Below, one piece after another: positions 1 through 6,602 of a DNA stretch of 11,509 nt (position 1 is its first letter; the number at the start of each line of letters is the position of its first letter). A program made the translations under genes and the position numbers. The notes beneath the pieces are model-generated. The model saw only the letters and a program-made list of their open reading frames with translations, was not told where the DNA came from and did not search any database. The DNA is from Verrucomicrobiota bacterium (GTDB lineage: Bacteria > Verrucomicrobiota > Verrucomicrobiia > Chthoniobacterales > UBA6821): the NCBI GenBank assembly GCA_016871655.1, contig VHCR01000029.1, forward strand, positions 1 to 11,509, in the 5' to 3' direction.

Positions 1-78
1 CTTGCCGTATTGTTTGTGACATTGGCATCCTTCTTGGTTGCCGGTGTCATCCTTTATGAGTCAACGTCTTATTTTTAC

Positions 79-789
79 CTACTTGATTTTCCCGCCTCGG
101 GTGTCAAAACTTATGAGGCAACAGGCTGTTAAGGCCTTGGCGAAATCTCTCTTTTCTTTTTTATAAACATATTTTCCGTCGACTCCTTTTACCCCAGCGT
201 TCACCACAATTCCAAAATTACCCTCTCCAACTTGACGGCTAAAATAAGGAATGACTTCTTTGCTCTCTAAAAAAGCATCCAATGAGCCTTCGATTTTTTG
301 AGGCTGATCCTCAGCAAAAGGAAGGGCATCTTGCCTCAAGCCTGCTTCAATGGCTTCGGCATCGAGTCGGGCAAGGTGTAAATCACAAAGATATCTTTGC
401 AGCCGCTTCGCGCTAATATCTCCGGGATTTTTGTTTTCACTTTCTCTTTCAACATCTCCATTTAAATAAGCAGCAAATTCGGCCTTGATGTTTTTTTGTC
501 CTTCGGTGTCGATGTCCTTCGGATAGAGCTTCTCAATGAGACTATTGAGGTACGAAGCTGTTTGAGTTCTTCGTTCTTCCGGTTGGCTAAAAGAAGAAAC
601 TTTGAAAGAGGATTCGGTTCCGGAGCGATTAACCCTATCTAAATTTACTAAACTTCGCTCACTTTCTCCGACAGCAAGATTCATCTTCGTCAACCCTTGC
701 TGCAGCCTTTTAACCCTCGCCTTAGCCTCATCTTGAGTCCCCTGAAAAGTGGGATACCGCAAATTGGCAGAAGAAATATTCGAAGCCAT
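79..789 (-). CDS. Kinase-like protein, apparently truncated after the N-lobe
   Basis: 236 residues. The first 170 or so are hydrophilic and helix-rich, with a Ser/Asn-rich start (MASNISSANL), and match no family I recognise. Residues 186-211 read like the start of a protein kinase fold: a glycine-rich loop G188-E-G-N-F-G193-I-V, then a basic strand VYKKEK at 208-213 where the ATP-binding lysine would sit (K210 or K211). The protein stops about 25 residues later, so the rest of a kinase (HRD and DFG motifs) is missing. Neither other frame between 1 and 135 continues it, which suggests a truncated gene or remnant rather than one simple frameshift. The N-terminus would suit a type III secreted effector, and a secretion chaperone-like gene lies elsewhere in the window, but that is inference. 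It starts only 13 bp after the tRNA-Thr 3' end, with no Shine-Dalgarno, so co-transcription with the tRNA is possible. Confidence 0.5.
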   Translation of the reverse strand: MASNISSANLRYPTFQGTQDEAKARVKRLQQGLTKMNLAVGESERSLVNLDRVNRSGTESSFKVSSFSQPEERRTQTASYLNSLIEKLYPKDIDTEGQKNIKAEFAAYLNGDVERESENKNPGDISAKRLQRYLCDLHLARLDAEAIEAGLRQDALPFAEDQPQKIEGSLDAFLESKEVIPYFSRQVGEGNFGIVVNAGVKGVDGKYVYKKEKRDFAKALTACCLISFDTRGGKIK

Positions 790-802
790 AATTGAGAAAA
801 AA

Positions 803-878
803 TGGAGCCGGCAGTCGGACTCGAACCGACGACCGGCTGATTACAAATCAGCTGCTCTACCAACTGAGCTATGCCGGC
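803..878 (-). tRNA. tRNA-Thr (anticodon UGU)
   Basis: A 76-nt cloverleaf on the minus strand. The acceptor arm is GCCGGCA paired with TGCCGGC, the D-arm contains AGCTCAGTTGGTAGAGC, the anticodon stem is GCTGA/TCAGC with loop TTTGTAA, and the T-arm contains GGTTCGAGTCC. The anticodon TGT lies at 843-845 and reads ACA/ACG-type threonine codons. The 3' CCA is encoded (803-805). All arms pair without mismatch, so the gene looks functional. Confidence 0.97.
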
Positions 879-892
879 TTCATTGGCAAATG

Positions 893-920
893 AAGATAGC
901 AGAATGATTTTTTGAAACAA
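893..920 (-). promoter_or_regulatory. Probable sigma-70 promoter of tRNA-Thr
   Basis: On the minus strand, TTGTTT (915-920) and TATCTT (893-898) are separated by 16 nt, and the -10 is preceded by TGC, giving an extended -10. Initiation about 7 nt downstream would leave a 5' leader of a few nucleotides before the tRNA. Judged by eye only. Confidence 0.45.
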
Positions 921-933
921 GTCCTATTTCGCC

Positions 934-963
934 ATAGGGGTCAGTCCCATATTCGACCCCTAT
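934..963. repeat. REP-like or terminator-like hairpin
   Basis: A perfect 9-bp inverted repeat, ATAGGGGTC (934-942) and GACCCCTAT (955-963), with a 12-nt loop, followed on the plus strand by a short TTTT run. It lies between the divergent tRNA-Thr promoter and adk, where no plus-strand gene in the window needs terminating. A mobile palindrome of REP type is therefore as likely as a terminator. Confidence 0.5.
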
Positions 964-976
964 TTTAAAAACGCTC

Positions 977-1011
977 TTTACCGTTTACTCTTTACTCTTT
1001 ACTCTTCACCT
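977..1011 (+). repeat. Heptanucleotide repeat, TTTACTC family
   Basis: Five in-phase 7-bp units: TTTACCG, three perfect TTTACTC copies (984-1004), and a degenerate TTCACCT. The run ends 4 bp before the adk ATG, so it occupies the whole region where a ribosome binding site would lie. It shares the 7-bp period, but not the sequence, of the other two repeat families in the window. No inverted partner arm was found nearby. Confidence 0.8.
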
Positions 1012-1015
1012 TTTC

Positions 1016-1603
1016 ATGAATCGTTTTAAAACACTTCTCATTTTTGGCGCTCCCGGCAGTGGAAAAGGAACTCAAGGTCGGACCCTCGGCACGATCCCAG
1101 GATTTTACCACTGCGCTTGCGGAGATGTTTTTCGTGGCCTTGATCCTCAAAGCAAATTAGGACGAGAGTTTTTAAAATATTCGAGCAAAGGAAAATTGGT
1201 TCCTGATGAAATCACCGTTGAGCTTTGGGTCAATTGGATCGATGTCATTGTCGAGTCTGGTCAGTTCAAACCACAACGTGATTTCCTGGTCCTCGACGGC
1301 ATTCCAAGAAATGTTGAGCAAGCAAAGCTCATGGAGAAATATATTGAGGTAGAGCACATTTTCCATCTCTCCTGCCCTGATCGCGACAAGCTTGTAGCCC
1401 GTTTGAAGAGTCGCGCACTTAAAGAAAATCGCTTAGATGATGCTCACGAAGAAATCATTCGTAGCCGCTTAGCCACTTACGATGCAGAATCCAAGCCAAT
1501 GCTCAAATATTATGGCAAGGCATTGAGACACGACCTTGATGCCACCATGACGCCAGTTGAAGTGCTTTATCAAATTTTGGGAGCGGTGTTAAATAGAAGA
1601 TAG
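1016..1603 (+). CDS. adk: Adenylate kinase (nucleoside monophosphate kinase)
   Basis: 195 residues; a cytoplasmic enzyme that transfers a phosphate from ATP to AMP to give two ADP. The Walker A loop GAPGSGKGTQ is at 11-20, the NMP-binding segment around CGDVFR at 35-40, and the DGIPRN motif (normally DGFPR) at 94-99. The arginine-rich lid and core segment NRLDD...IIRSRL is at 138-152. The lid is the short form, with no zinc-binding insertion, and the sequence differs enough from classical Adk that a different NMP preference is possible. The start is set by the conserved N-terminus, since only the TTTACTC repeat precedes it. The last residues (NRR) and the TAG stop are encoded by TAGAAGA repeat units, so the original C-terminus may have been rewritten by the repeat. 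fmt follows on the same strand after the repeat element. Confidence 0.9.
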   Translation: MNRFKTLLIFGAPGSGKGTQGRTLGTIPGFYHCACGDVFRGLDPQSKLGREFLKYSSKGKLVPDEITVELWVNWIDVIVESGQFKPQRDFLVLDGIPRNVEQAKLMEKYIEVEHIFHLSCPDRDKLVARLKSRALKENRLDDAHEEIIRSRLATYDAESKPMLKYYGKALRHDLDATMTPVEVLYQILGAVLNRR

Positions 1604-1712
1604 AAGATAGAAGATGGGAGATAGGTCGTCGGCGGCAAAAATAAATTTTCGTCTTTGTCTGTGTTAGCAGACCACAACTCCTATCTTCCATCTACCATCT
1701 CCAATCTTCTTG
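1593..1712. repeat. Palindromic element with TAGAAGA heptad arms, copy A1
   Basis: The left arm (about 1593-1624) consists of AGAAGAT-type 7-bp units. The right arm (about 1679-1712) is the inverted complement of the same units, with mainly A/G or C/T substitutions. The core between them (about 1625-1678) contains 1654-1673, which matches 15 of 20 bases of the minus strand of copy A2 (7412-7431). It also contains a small hairpin GTCTG/CAGAC. The left arm provides the stop codon of adk and the right arm ends 5 bp before the fmt start, so the element fills the whole adk-fmt spacer. Confidence 0.8.
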
Positions 1713-1717
1713 TTTTC

Positions 1718-2644
1718 ATGAATATTCTCTTCGCTGGTACTAGTGACATTGGAATTCCGAGTCTTCGTGCTTTGATGACGGAGCACCAACTCGTCGGACT
1801 CCTCACACAGCCAGATCGGCCAGTGGGACGTCATCAAGTGCTCACAGCACCTGCGACAAAGCAGTTTCTTGAAAAAGAAAAAAATTCCTTTCCTATTTTC
1901 CAGCCAGAAAATTTACGAGACGTTTCTTTTTTAGAAAAATTACGCGCGCTGCAGCCCGAGATCATCGTCACCATGTCCTATGGAAAAATTCTTCCGCGGG
2001 AGTTGCTGGAACTCCCTTCTGTCGCGTGTCTCAACATTCATACCTCCCTCTTGCCCCGCCATCGCGGCGCAACACCGATCCAGGCTGCGATCTTAGCAGG
2101 TGATGAAGAAACTGGCGTCACCATCATGCACATGGCAGAGGGACTTGATACGGGTGATATTTTACTCCAAAAAAAAATCGATCTTGCTCCCAATGAGACT
2201 GCAGGCTCCTTGACTCAGCGCCTCGCCGAGCTAGCTCCCGAGGCTCTTTTGGAAGCATTATCGCTTTTAGAAAAAGGAGAAGCTCCTCGCAATCCTCAAG
2301 CTGCAGCAGGCATCACCCACACACGCCAAATTACACGCGCCGATGCTGCCATCGATGTCAGTCGATCCGCAGCAGAACTCGATCGCCTCATTCGCGCCAT
2401 GAATCCGAAACCGGGCGCTCATGGCACCTTTCAACTTCCTTCGGGAAAAACCATCGCGCTAAAAATTTTCTCAGCTACGACTGCAGCAACAACTTCCTCA
2501 GAAAAACCAGGGTCCCTCTTTCTTTCACAAGATCGTGAGTTACTTCTCGCTTGCGGTCAAGGAACGCTGCTGCTCCACGAAATCCAACCTGAAGGGCGCG
2601 CGCGGATGAGCTCCGGAGCTTTTGCTAGCGGACATTTTTCTTAA
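1718..2644 (+). CDS. fmt: Methionyl-tRNA formyltransferase
   Basis: 308 residues; formylates the amino group of Met on initiator tRNA using 10-formyl-tetrahydrofolate, in the cytoplasm. The N-terminus MNILFAGTSD is the family's canonical start. A longer reading frame begins at 1655, but its extra 21 residues are encoded inside the upstream repeat element, so I chose 1718. The catalytic triad is visible at the E. coli numbering: N106, H108 and D144. The surrounding motif SLLPRHRGATPIQAAI is at 110-125 and GLDTGDIL at 142-149. The C-terminal tRNA-binding domain follows, with IRAMNPKPGAH as its recognisable part. Length is normal. There is no Shine-Dalgarno; the preceding bases are pyrimidine-rich. 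Confidence 0.95.
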   Translation: MNILFAGTSDIGIPSLRALMTEHQLVGLLTQPDRPVGRHQVLTAPATKQFLEKEKNSFPIFQPENLRDVSFLEKLRALQPEIIVTMSYGKILPRELLELPSVACLNIHTSLLPRHRGATPIQAAILAGDEETGVTIMHMAEGLDTGDILLQKKIDLAPNETAGSLTQRLAELAPEALLEALSLLEKGEAPRNPQAAAGITHTRQITRADAAIDVSRSAAELDRLIRAMNPKPGAHGTFQLPSGKTIALKIFSATTAATTSSEKPGSLFLSQDRELLLACGQGTLLLHEIQPEGRARMSSGAFASGHFS

Positions 2645-2666
2645 AAAAACCCGCCAAAAACAAAAA

Positions 2667-2700
2667 CCACTCACAACGAAGAGAACTTCATTGTGAGTGG
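2667..2700 (-). terminator. Intrinsic terminator of the minus-strand gene, between convergent genes
   Basis: A perfect 10-bp stem, CCACTCACAA (2667-2676) with TTGTGAGTGG (2691-2700), is extended by GAAG/CTTC around an AGAA loop after one mismatch. Read on the minus strand, the stem is followed by TTTTTGTTTTTGG, a classical U-tract, so it terminates the gene at 2736-3377. On the plus strand it lies 22 bp after fmt but lacks a T-run. Confidence 0.8.
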
Positions 2701-2735
2701 AAAATAAAATCTTCCTAAAAAGATTTAAGAAATAA

Positions 2736-3377
2736 CTATTCTTGAACCTCTACATCAATGGTGAAGGAAGCTTGTTCTTGCACTCCCCCTAAACGGACCG
2801 CTTGATTTTCGATATTATTAGCTTGGATGTATTCATTCTTTCTCCAACTATATTTTGGATTCATTTGTCGAAGCGGAGTGAAGTCATTGAAATAAAAAGT
2901 AACTCTTTGCTCACCAGGAGTTGCGGCTACGAAGTGAAAAATTAATGGATCACCTTCTGTATCAAGAATTGATTCTTCATTCCGGTGTGTGTACTCTCCT
3001 GTCGGGTCCCAATAAGTGATGCCTAAATTATAACCCGCCTTCACCGCCTTCAATTGATAAGAAACATTAGGGATATAGTAAATCGTTGCTTGAGATACTG
3101 GAGATCCCAGTTTAAAATATGAATCAGGATTATCGACAGCGACTGTCCATTGTTGACCTTTTTTCAAAATAAGTTTCTCTGTCGATCCAGAAACAGCATA
3201 ATTGCCATGACTGTCGCGTGTGAATGCCAACGTCACATCCGCAGGAGGATTTGCAACAGTGGGTGCAGATGCATCAGAGGAAGGAATGCTCGAGTAAGCT
3301 TGTTCTTGAGCGATGGAAACTCCAGAGGTCATTAGGCTGATCAGGGTCAGCAATGAAAATAATTTATATTTGTTCAT
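2736..3377 (-). CDS. Secreted or periplasmic protein of unknown function
   Basis: 213 residues from the ATG at 3377. A longer frame starts at 3413, but the 3377 start gives a textbook signal peptide: MNKYK, a hydrophobic core LFSLLTLISLMTSGV, and probable cleavage after SIA (residue 23). A low-complexity Ser/Pro/Ala linker spans about 25-50. The rest is predominantly beta-like (ILKKGQQWTVAVDN, FHFVAATPGEQRVTFYFNDF) and resembles an immunoglobulin-like or chagasin-type domain only in general pattern. There are no cysteines in the mature part and no catalytic motif that I can see. The gene is monocistronic, with its own terminator at 2667-2700. Confidence 0.75.
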   Translation of the reverse strand: MNKYKLFSLLTLISLMTSGVSIAQEQAYSSIPSSDASAPTVANPPADVTLAFTRDSHGNYAVSGSTEKLILKKGQQWTVAVDNPDSYFKLGSPVSQATIYYIPNVSYQLKAVKAGYNLGITYWDPTGEYTHRNEESILDTEGDPLIFHFVAATPGEQRVTFYFNDFTPLRQMNPKYSWRKNEYIQANNIENQAVRLGGVQEQASFTIDVEVQE

Positions 3378-3501
3378 AGGGTTGGTGTTAATATAGTGAA
3401 TGGTTTTGGTCAAACAAACTTAACATATTTTCTCGGCAAAGCATGTGACCATGTTAGCTGATGATGCTAATCAAAAAAAAATCCTTCCAAGAAATATTTA
3501 G

Positions 3502-4308
<807 letters not shown>

Positions 4309-4321
4309 CTCAAACTTTTTT

Positions 4322-4882
4322 ATGAGCGCTGATACCATTTTACTAGAAGCAGAAGAAGGCATGGAAAAAGCCATTGACTTCATGATGCACGAATTCGCTG
4401 CCATCCGCACTGGAAAAGCCTCGCCAGCTCTTGTTGAGACAATCGATGTGCACACTTACGGCAGCAGCATGAAAGTCAAAGCCCTTGCGCTTATTACCTG
4501 CCCAGAACCGCGTTTACTCGTCATTCAACCTTTTGATGCAGGTACGATCAAGGATATTGAAAAAGCGATTTTGGAAAGCAATGTTGGCATCACTCCTGCC
4601 ATCGATGGAAAAATTATTCGCATGCGCATTCCGGAATTGAGCGAAGAGCGCCGCAAAGATCTCGTTCGCACGGTTCACAAAGTCGCCGAAGAAGGGCGCG
4701 TCCGCATTCGCGCAAGCCGCCGTGAGGCGATGGAGACAGCAAAAAAAATCCAAAAAGCAGGCACGATCACCGAAGATGATCTCACTCGTAGCGAAAAAGA
4801 GATTCAAAAGCTCACAGATAAATTTGTCGCGAGCATCGATGAGCATGTGAAGCACAAGGAAGCAGAGCTGTTGACGGTGTAG
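4322..4882 (+). CDS. frr: Ribosome recycling factor
   Basis: 186 residues, the normal length. With EF-G it splits the post-termination 70S ribosome. The signature RTGKASP is at 29-35, followed by the beta-rich domain II (about 40-105, including LLVIQPFDAGTIKDIEKAI and IRMRIPELSEERRKDL). The long C-terminal helix EEGRVRIRASRREAM and onward completes the three-helix bundle. It is presumably co-transcribed with pyrH. No Shine-Dalgarno; the ATG follows a T-run. The stop codon lies at the base of the hairpin at 4882-4902. Confidence 0.96.
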   Translation: MSADTILLEAEEGMEKAIDFMMHEFAAIRTGKASPALVETIDVHTYGSSMKVKALALITCPEPRLLVIQPFDAGTIKDIEKAILESNVGITPAIDGKIIRMRIPELSEERRKDLVRTVHKVAEEGRVRIRASRREAMETAKKIQKAGTITEDDLTRSEKEIQKLTDKFVASIDEHVKHKEAELLTV

Positions 4883-4902
4883 CTTCTCACGATGTGAGAA
4901 GC
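4882..4902 (+). terminator. Hairpin at the frr stop codon, probable terminator without U-tract
   Basis: A perfect 9-bp stem, GCTTCTCAC (4882-4890) with GTGAGAAGC (4894-4902), and a GAT loop. It begins on the last base of the frr stop codon. No T-run follows; instead the heptad-armed element B1 begins 2 bp later, so the two structures may act together as a terminator or 3'-end stabiliser. Confidence 0.55.
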
Positions 4903-4903
4903 A

Positions 4904-5046
4904 GGCTATAGACTGTAGGCTGTAGGCTATAGGAAATTTTTAAATCGAATCCTATACTTAAAAAACATTTTAACTTATTAGAAAATAATTTTCTTTTTCA
5001 AAAAATGTTGCATTGGCCTACAGTCTACAACCTATAACCTACAGCC
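4904..5046. repeat. Palindromic element with GGCTRTA heptad arms, copy B1
   Basis: The left arm 4904-4933 reads GGCTATA, GACTGTA, GGCTGTA, GGCTATA. The right arm 5016-5046, read as its complement, gives GGCTGTA, GGTTATA, GGTTGTA, GACTGTA. Every difference between arms is a transition at fixed positions of the unit. The core of about 80 bp is very A/T-rich and carries no reading frame. The element fills the spacer between frr and the gene at 5071, and nothing else was found in this stretch. Confidence 0.8.
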
Positions 5047-5070
5047 TTTTTCTACACCCCTTCCATCCCT

Positions 5071-5568
5071 GTGAATTATTTTTCTTTTATCACTAGTTTG
5101 ATAGCATTCGGCTGCTTTTTCCTACAGCCTACAGCCTACAGCCTACAGCCTCTTGTTCGCCCCGCCCCCGACTTCACCTGGCACCAACGTGGCGAGCTCA
5201 AGCATCTCAGTTCGCTACAAGGCCAACCAGTGCTTTTGTTGATTGCTCCTTCTCCAAAAAGTTGGGATTTTTATCGGCAACTCAACGCACTCAAAGGAAA
5301 TTATGAGCATCTTGCTGCTCAGCATTTGATCTGCCTTGCCGCTTTTACAGAGGAAGAGGGGCCTGTTCAATGCAATATCCCTTTCATCACTGTTGCGCAG
5401 GGGGCTGCTGTTGGAGCAGCCTACCATGCAGAAAACCATTTTGCGTTAGCTTTAATCAGCCCCGATGGCAATTTAGATTGCTTCAGCACGCACGTCCTTG
5501 CAGGACAACGCATCGAGGATCTGATCGATGCGTCTTATGTGAACCAAGTTAAAATGCGTCGCCCATAA
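5071..5568 (+). CDS. Secreted thioredoxin-fold protein without catalytic cysteine
   Basis: 165 residues from a GTG start. Residues 1-20 form a short hydrophobic signal-like segment (FSFITSLIAFGCFFL). The mature part, from about 30, follows a peroxiredoxin/DUF4174-like layout: APDFTW, SLQGQPVLLLIAPSPKSWDF, HLICLAAFTEEE, then ALALISPDGNL and RIEDLID at the end. The position where a peroxidatic or CxxC cysteine is expected reads APSPKSW, so a redox role is doubtful. Residues 18-28 (LQPTAYSLQPL) are encoded by four tandem copies of the CCTACAG heptad, so the signal-peptide cleavage region has been built or altered by a repeat. The start could also be lost or different, as no Shine-Dalgarno is seen. 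Confidence 0.65.
   Translation: MNYFSFITSLIAFGCFFLQPTAYSLQPLVRPAPDFTWHQRGELKHLSSLQGQPVLLLIAPSPKSWDFYRQLNALKGNYEHLAAQHLICLAAFTEEEGPVQCNIPFITVAQGAAVGAAYHAENHFALALISPDGNLDCFSTHVLAGQRIEDLIDASYVNQVKMRRP
5121..5150 (+). repeat. Single heptad arm (CCTACAG x4) inside a coding region
   Basis: Four perfect CCTACAG units plus CC, with the same unit and orientation as the right arm of element B1 about 75 bp upstream, but with no opposite arm nearby. Because 21 bp is a multiple of both 3 and 7, three units encode a seven-residue period (LQPTAYS). The array is tolerated in frame in the signal-peptide region of the gene at 5071. Confidence 0.85.
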
Positions 5569-5580
5569 AAATAAAGAGAC

Positions 5581-5626
5581 CTAGAGCATTTTAAAAATGG
5601 CCACAGTTTTATTTAATATGCTCTAG
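5581..5626. terminator. Bidirectional hairpin between convergent genes
   Basis: A perfect 9-bp inverted repeat, CTAGAGCAT (5581-5589) with ATGCTCTAG (5618-5626), around a 28-nt A/T-rich loop that can pair further. It starts 13 bp after the stop of the plus-strand gene ending at 5568. Its right arm contains the TAG stop of the minus-strand gene starting at 5886, so it probably ends both transcripts. Confidence 0.55.
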
Positions 5627-5886
5627 AACCCTCCACGTGCAACGTTTTGGTTTCGGATGGATTGCTGTTGTGCGTGGAGAGGATTAGTGGAATTAGCGCT
5701 TTCGTCCATAGCTTGAACCTGCGTATGATTTCCAGTGTTTTCTACAGACTCTGCTGCTTGAGTTGCTGTTTGAGGCCCCCGAGCATTCTGGACAGAAGGC
5801 TGTTGCGCTTGATTTTGCCTTGGCTGTTGAACTTGGTTAGAAAGGTGATTCGGATTTTGTGGGCCGACACTAGAAACAAGACTCAT
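5623..5886 (-). CDS. Small Gln/Asn-rich protein of unknown function
   Basis: 87 residues, almost entirely polar and low complexity, with runs such as QVQQPRQNQAQQPSVQ. There are no cysteines, no signal peptide and no hydrophobic segment, so it is predicted disordered. The Ser/Asn/Pro-rich N-terminus (MSLVSSVGPQNPN) has the composition typical of type III secretion signals and resembles the small protein at 10736-10966 in style, not in sequence. Support for it being real is its placement: it fills the gap between genes, and its stop is embedded in a hairpin. The function is unknown, and a fortuitous frame remains possible. Confidence 0.5.
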   Translation of the reverse strand: MSLVSSVGPQNPNHLSNQVQQPRQNQAQQPSVQNARGPQTATQAAESVENTGNHTQVQAMDESANSTNPLHAQQQSIRNQNVARGGF

Positions 5887-5948
5887 AGTAGTAAGTGGGT
5901 TGGTTTAGAATTTCTATTCAAACTGGAATCCGTTTTGTTTGGCAAGTT

Positions 5949-6602
5949 TTATTTCTTTTTACGATAAAAACGAAGAGCCTCAATAGGTGCTCCCAATTCA
6001 GAAAAAGGATAGACTCCTTGATCTCCTTTGAAACCAGGATCGCAAATGAGGTAATTGAATCCTTGTTTGCCAACAATAACGACAAAATGGGTGTTACCTG
6101 CAGGGCGCCGAATCCGCACGATCACAGGGTTTCCACGCAGGAGGTTCCAATCGATCAATCCATAACTCGGAAGATCTTCGTAGCGATGCTCCGCAACTCC
6201 TGGTGGATAGTTGGCTGCAACTTCCTATTTAATCCAGGAGTCTCCTTCGTAGCCATCATTCTCAATGAGATATTGGTTGAGGAGTTTCGGGGTAAGAATG
6301 ACTCCGTATGAGGCCAACACCATCGCGGCAGAACTCACTGCACAACCAGCCGAACCAACCGTATCATCTTCAGAATATCCAAGTGAGTCTTCACTCCAAC
6401 GAAGGTCCCCTTGAGAAAAAAGAGGTACTGAAATTTCCATTCTCCCAAAAATCGGCAACCCTCCGACACCAGAAATCGGACGCTTCCAAAACCAAGCGGT
6501 CATCAGCAGCACAACGGACAAAAAAAAGAAAATCGCCAGCGGCCAGCGGCGAATGGCTCTTGACGTCAGACGGAGAAGAGCGATGATTCTTTCGCATGTC
6601 AT
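5949..6602 (-). pseudogene. Membrane-anchored C39-like cysteine peptidase interrupted by one amber codon
   Basis: Read from the ATG at 6602, the frame encodes a cytoplasmic stretch, a single transmembrane helix (about 21-38, PLAIFFFLSVVLLMTAWF) and a papain-like C39_2-type peptidase domain. The oxyanion glutamine is Q64 (FSQGDLRW), the nucleophile C87 (SAGCAVSSAAM), the histidine H172 (THFVVIVG) and the aspartate D188 (ICDPG). Codon 126 (6225-6227) is TAG, after WIK and before EVAANY. The frame is otherwise open for another 91 codons to 5949 and keeps every catalytic residue. In this family a Trp or similar residue is common there, so TGG to TAG is a likely cause. The longer frame up to 6668 would run far into the divergent gene. 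Without readthrough only a 125-residue fragment lacking His and Asp is made. Confidence 0.75.

Noticed and set aside
1..132. Plus-strand open frame with a hydrophobic stretch (LAVLFVTLASFLVAGVIL) ending at 130-132, and a minus-strand ATG near 49 reading MTPATKKDANV
   Set aside because: Both are cut by the window edge and too short to judge; the plus frame would overlap the 79-789 gene by 54 bp. Neither has supporting motifs.
1655..1717. Longer fmt start at 1655 adding 21 residues
   Set aside because: The extension is encoded within the repeat element, and the family's canonical N-terminus begins at 1718.
3454..3470. Small inverted repeat TTAGC/GCTAA near an A-run upstream of pyrH
   Set aside because: The stem is only 5 bp and A/T-rich, with no gene in position to be terminated by it; likely chance.
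4904..5150. Repeat arrays considered as a CRISPR array
   Set aside because: The units are only 7 bp, directly adjacent and without unique spacers, and no cas genes are present.
6225..6227. Recoding of TAG as an amino acid (pyrrolysine or general amber reassignment)
   Set aside because: TAG ends adk, frr, the helicase and several other genes here, so it is a normal stop in this genome, and no recoding machinery is visible.
5895..6311. Plus-strand frame of 138 residues opposite the C39-like gene
   Set aside because: It is antisense to conserved peptidase residues and has no protein-like features of its own.
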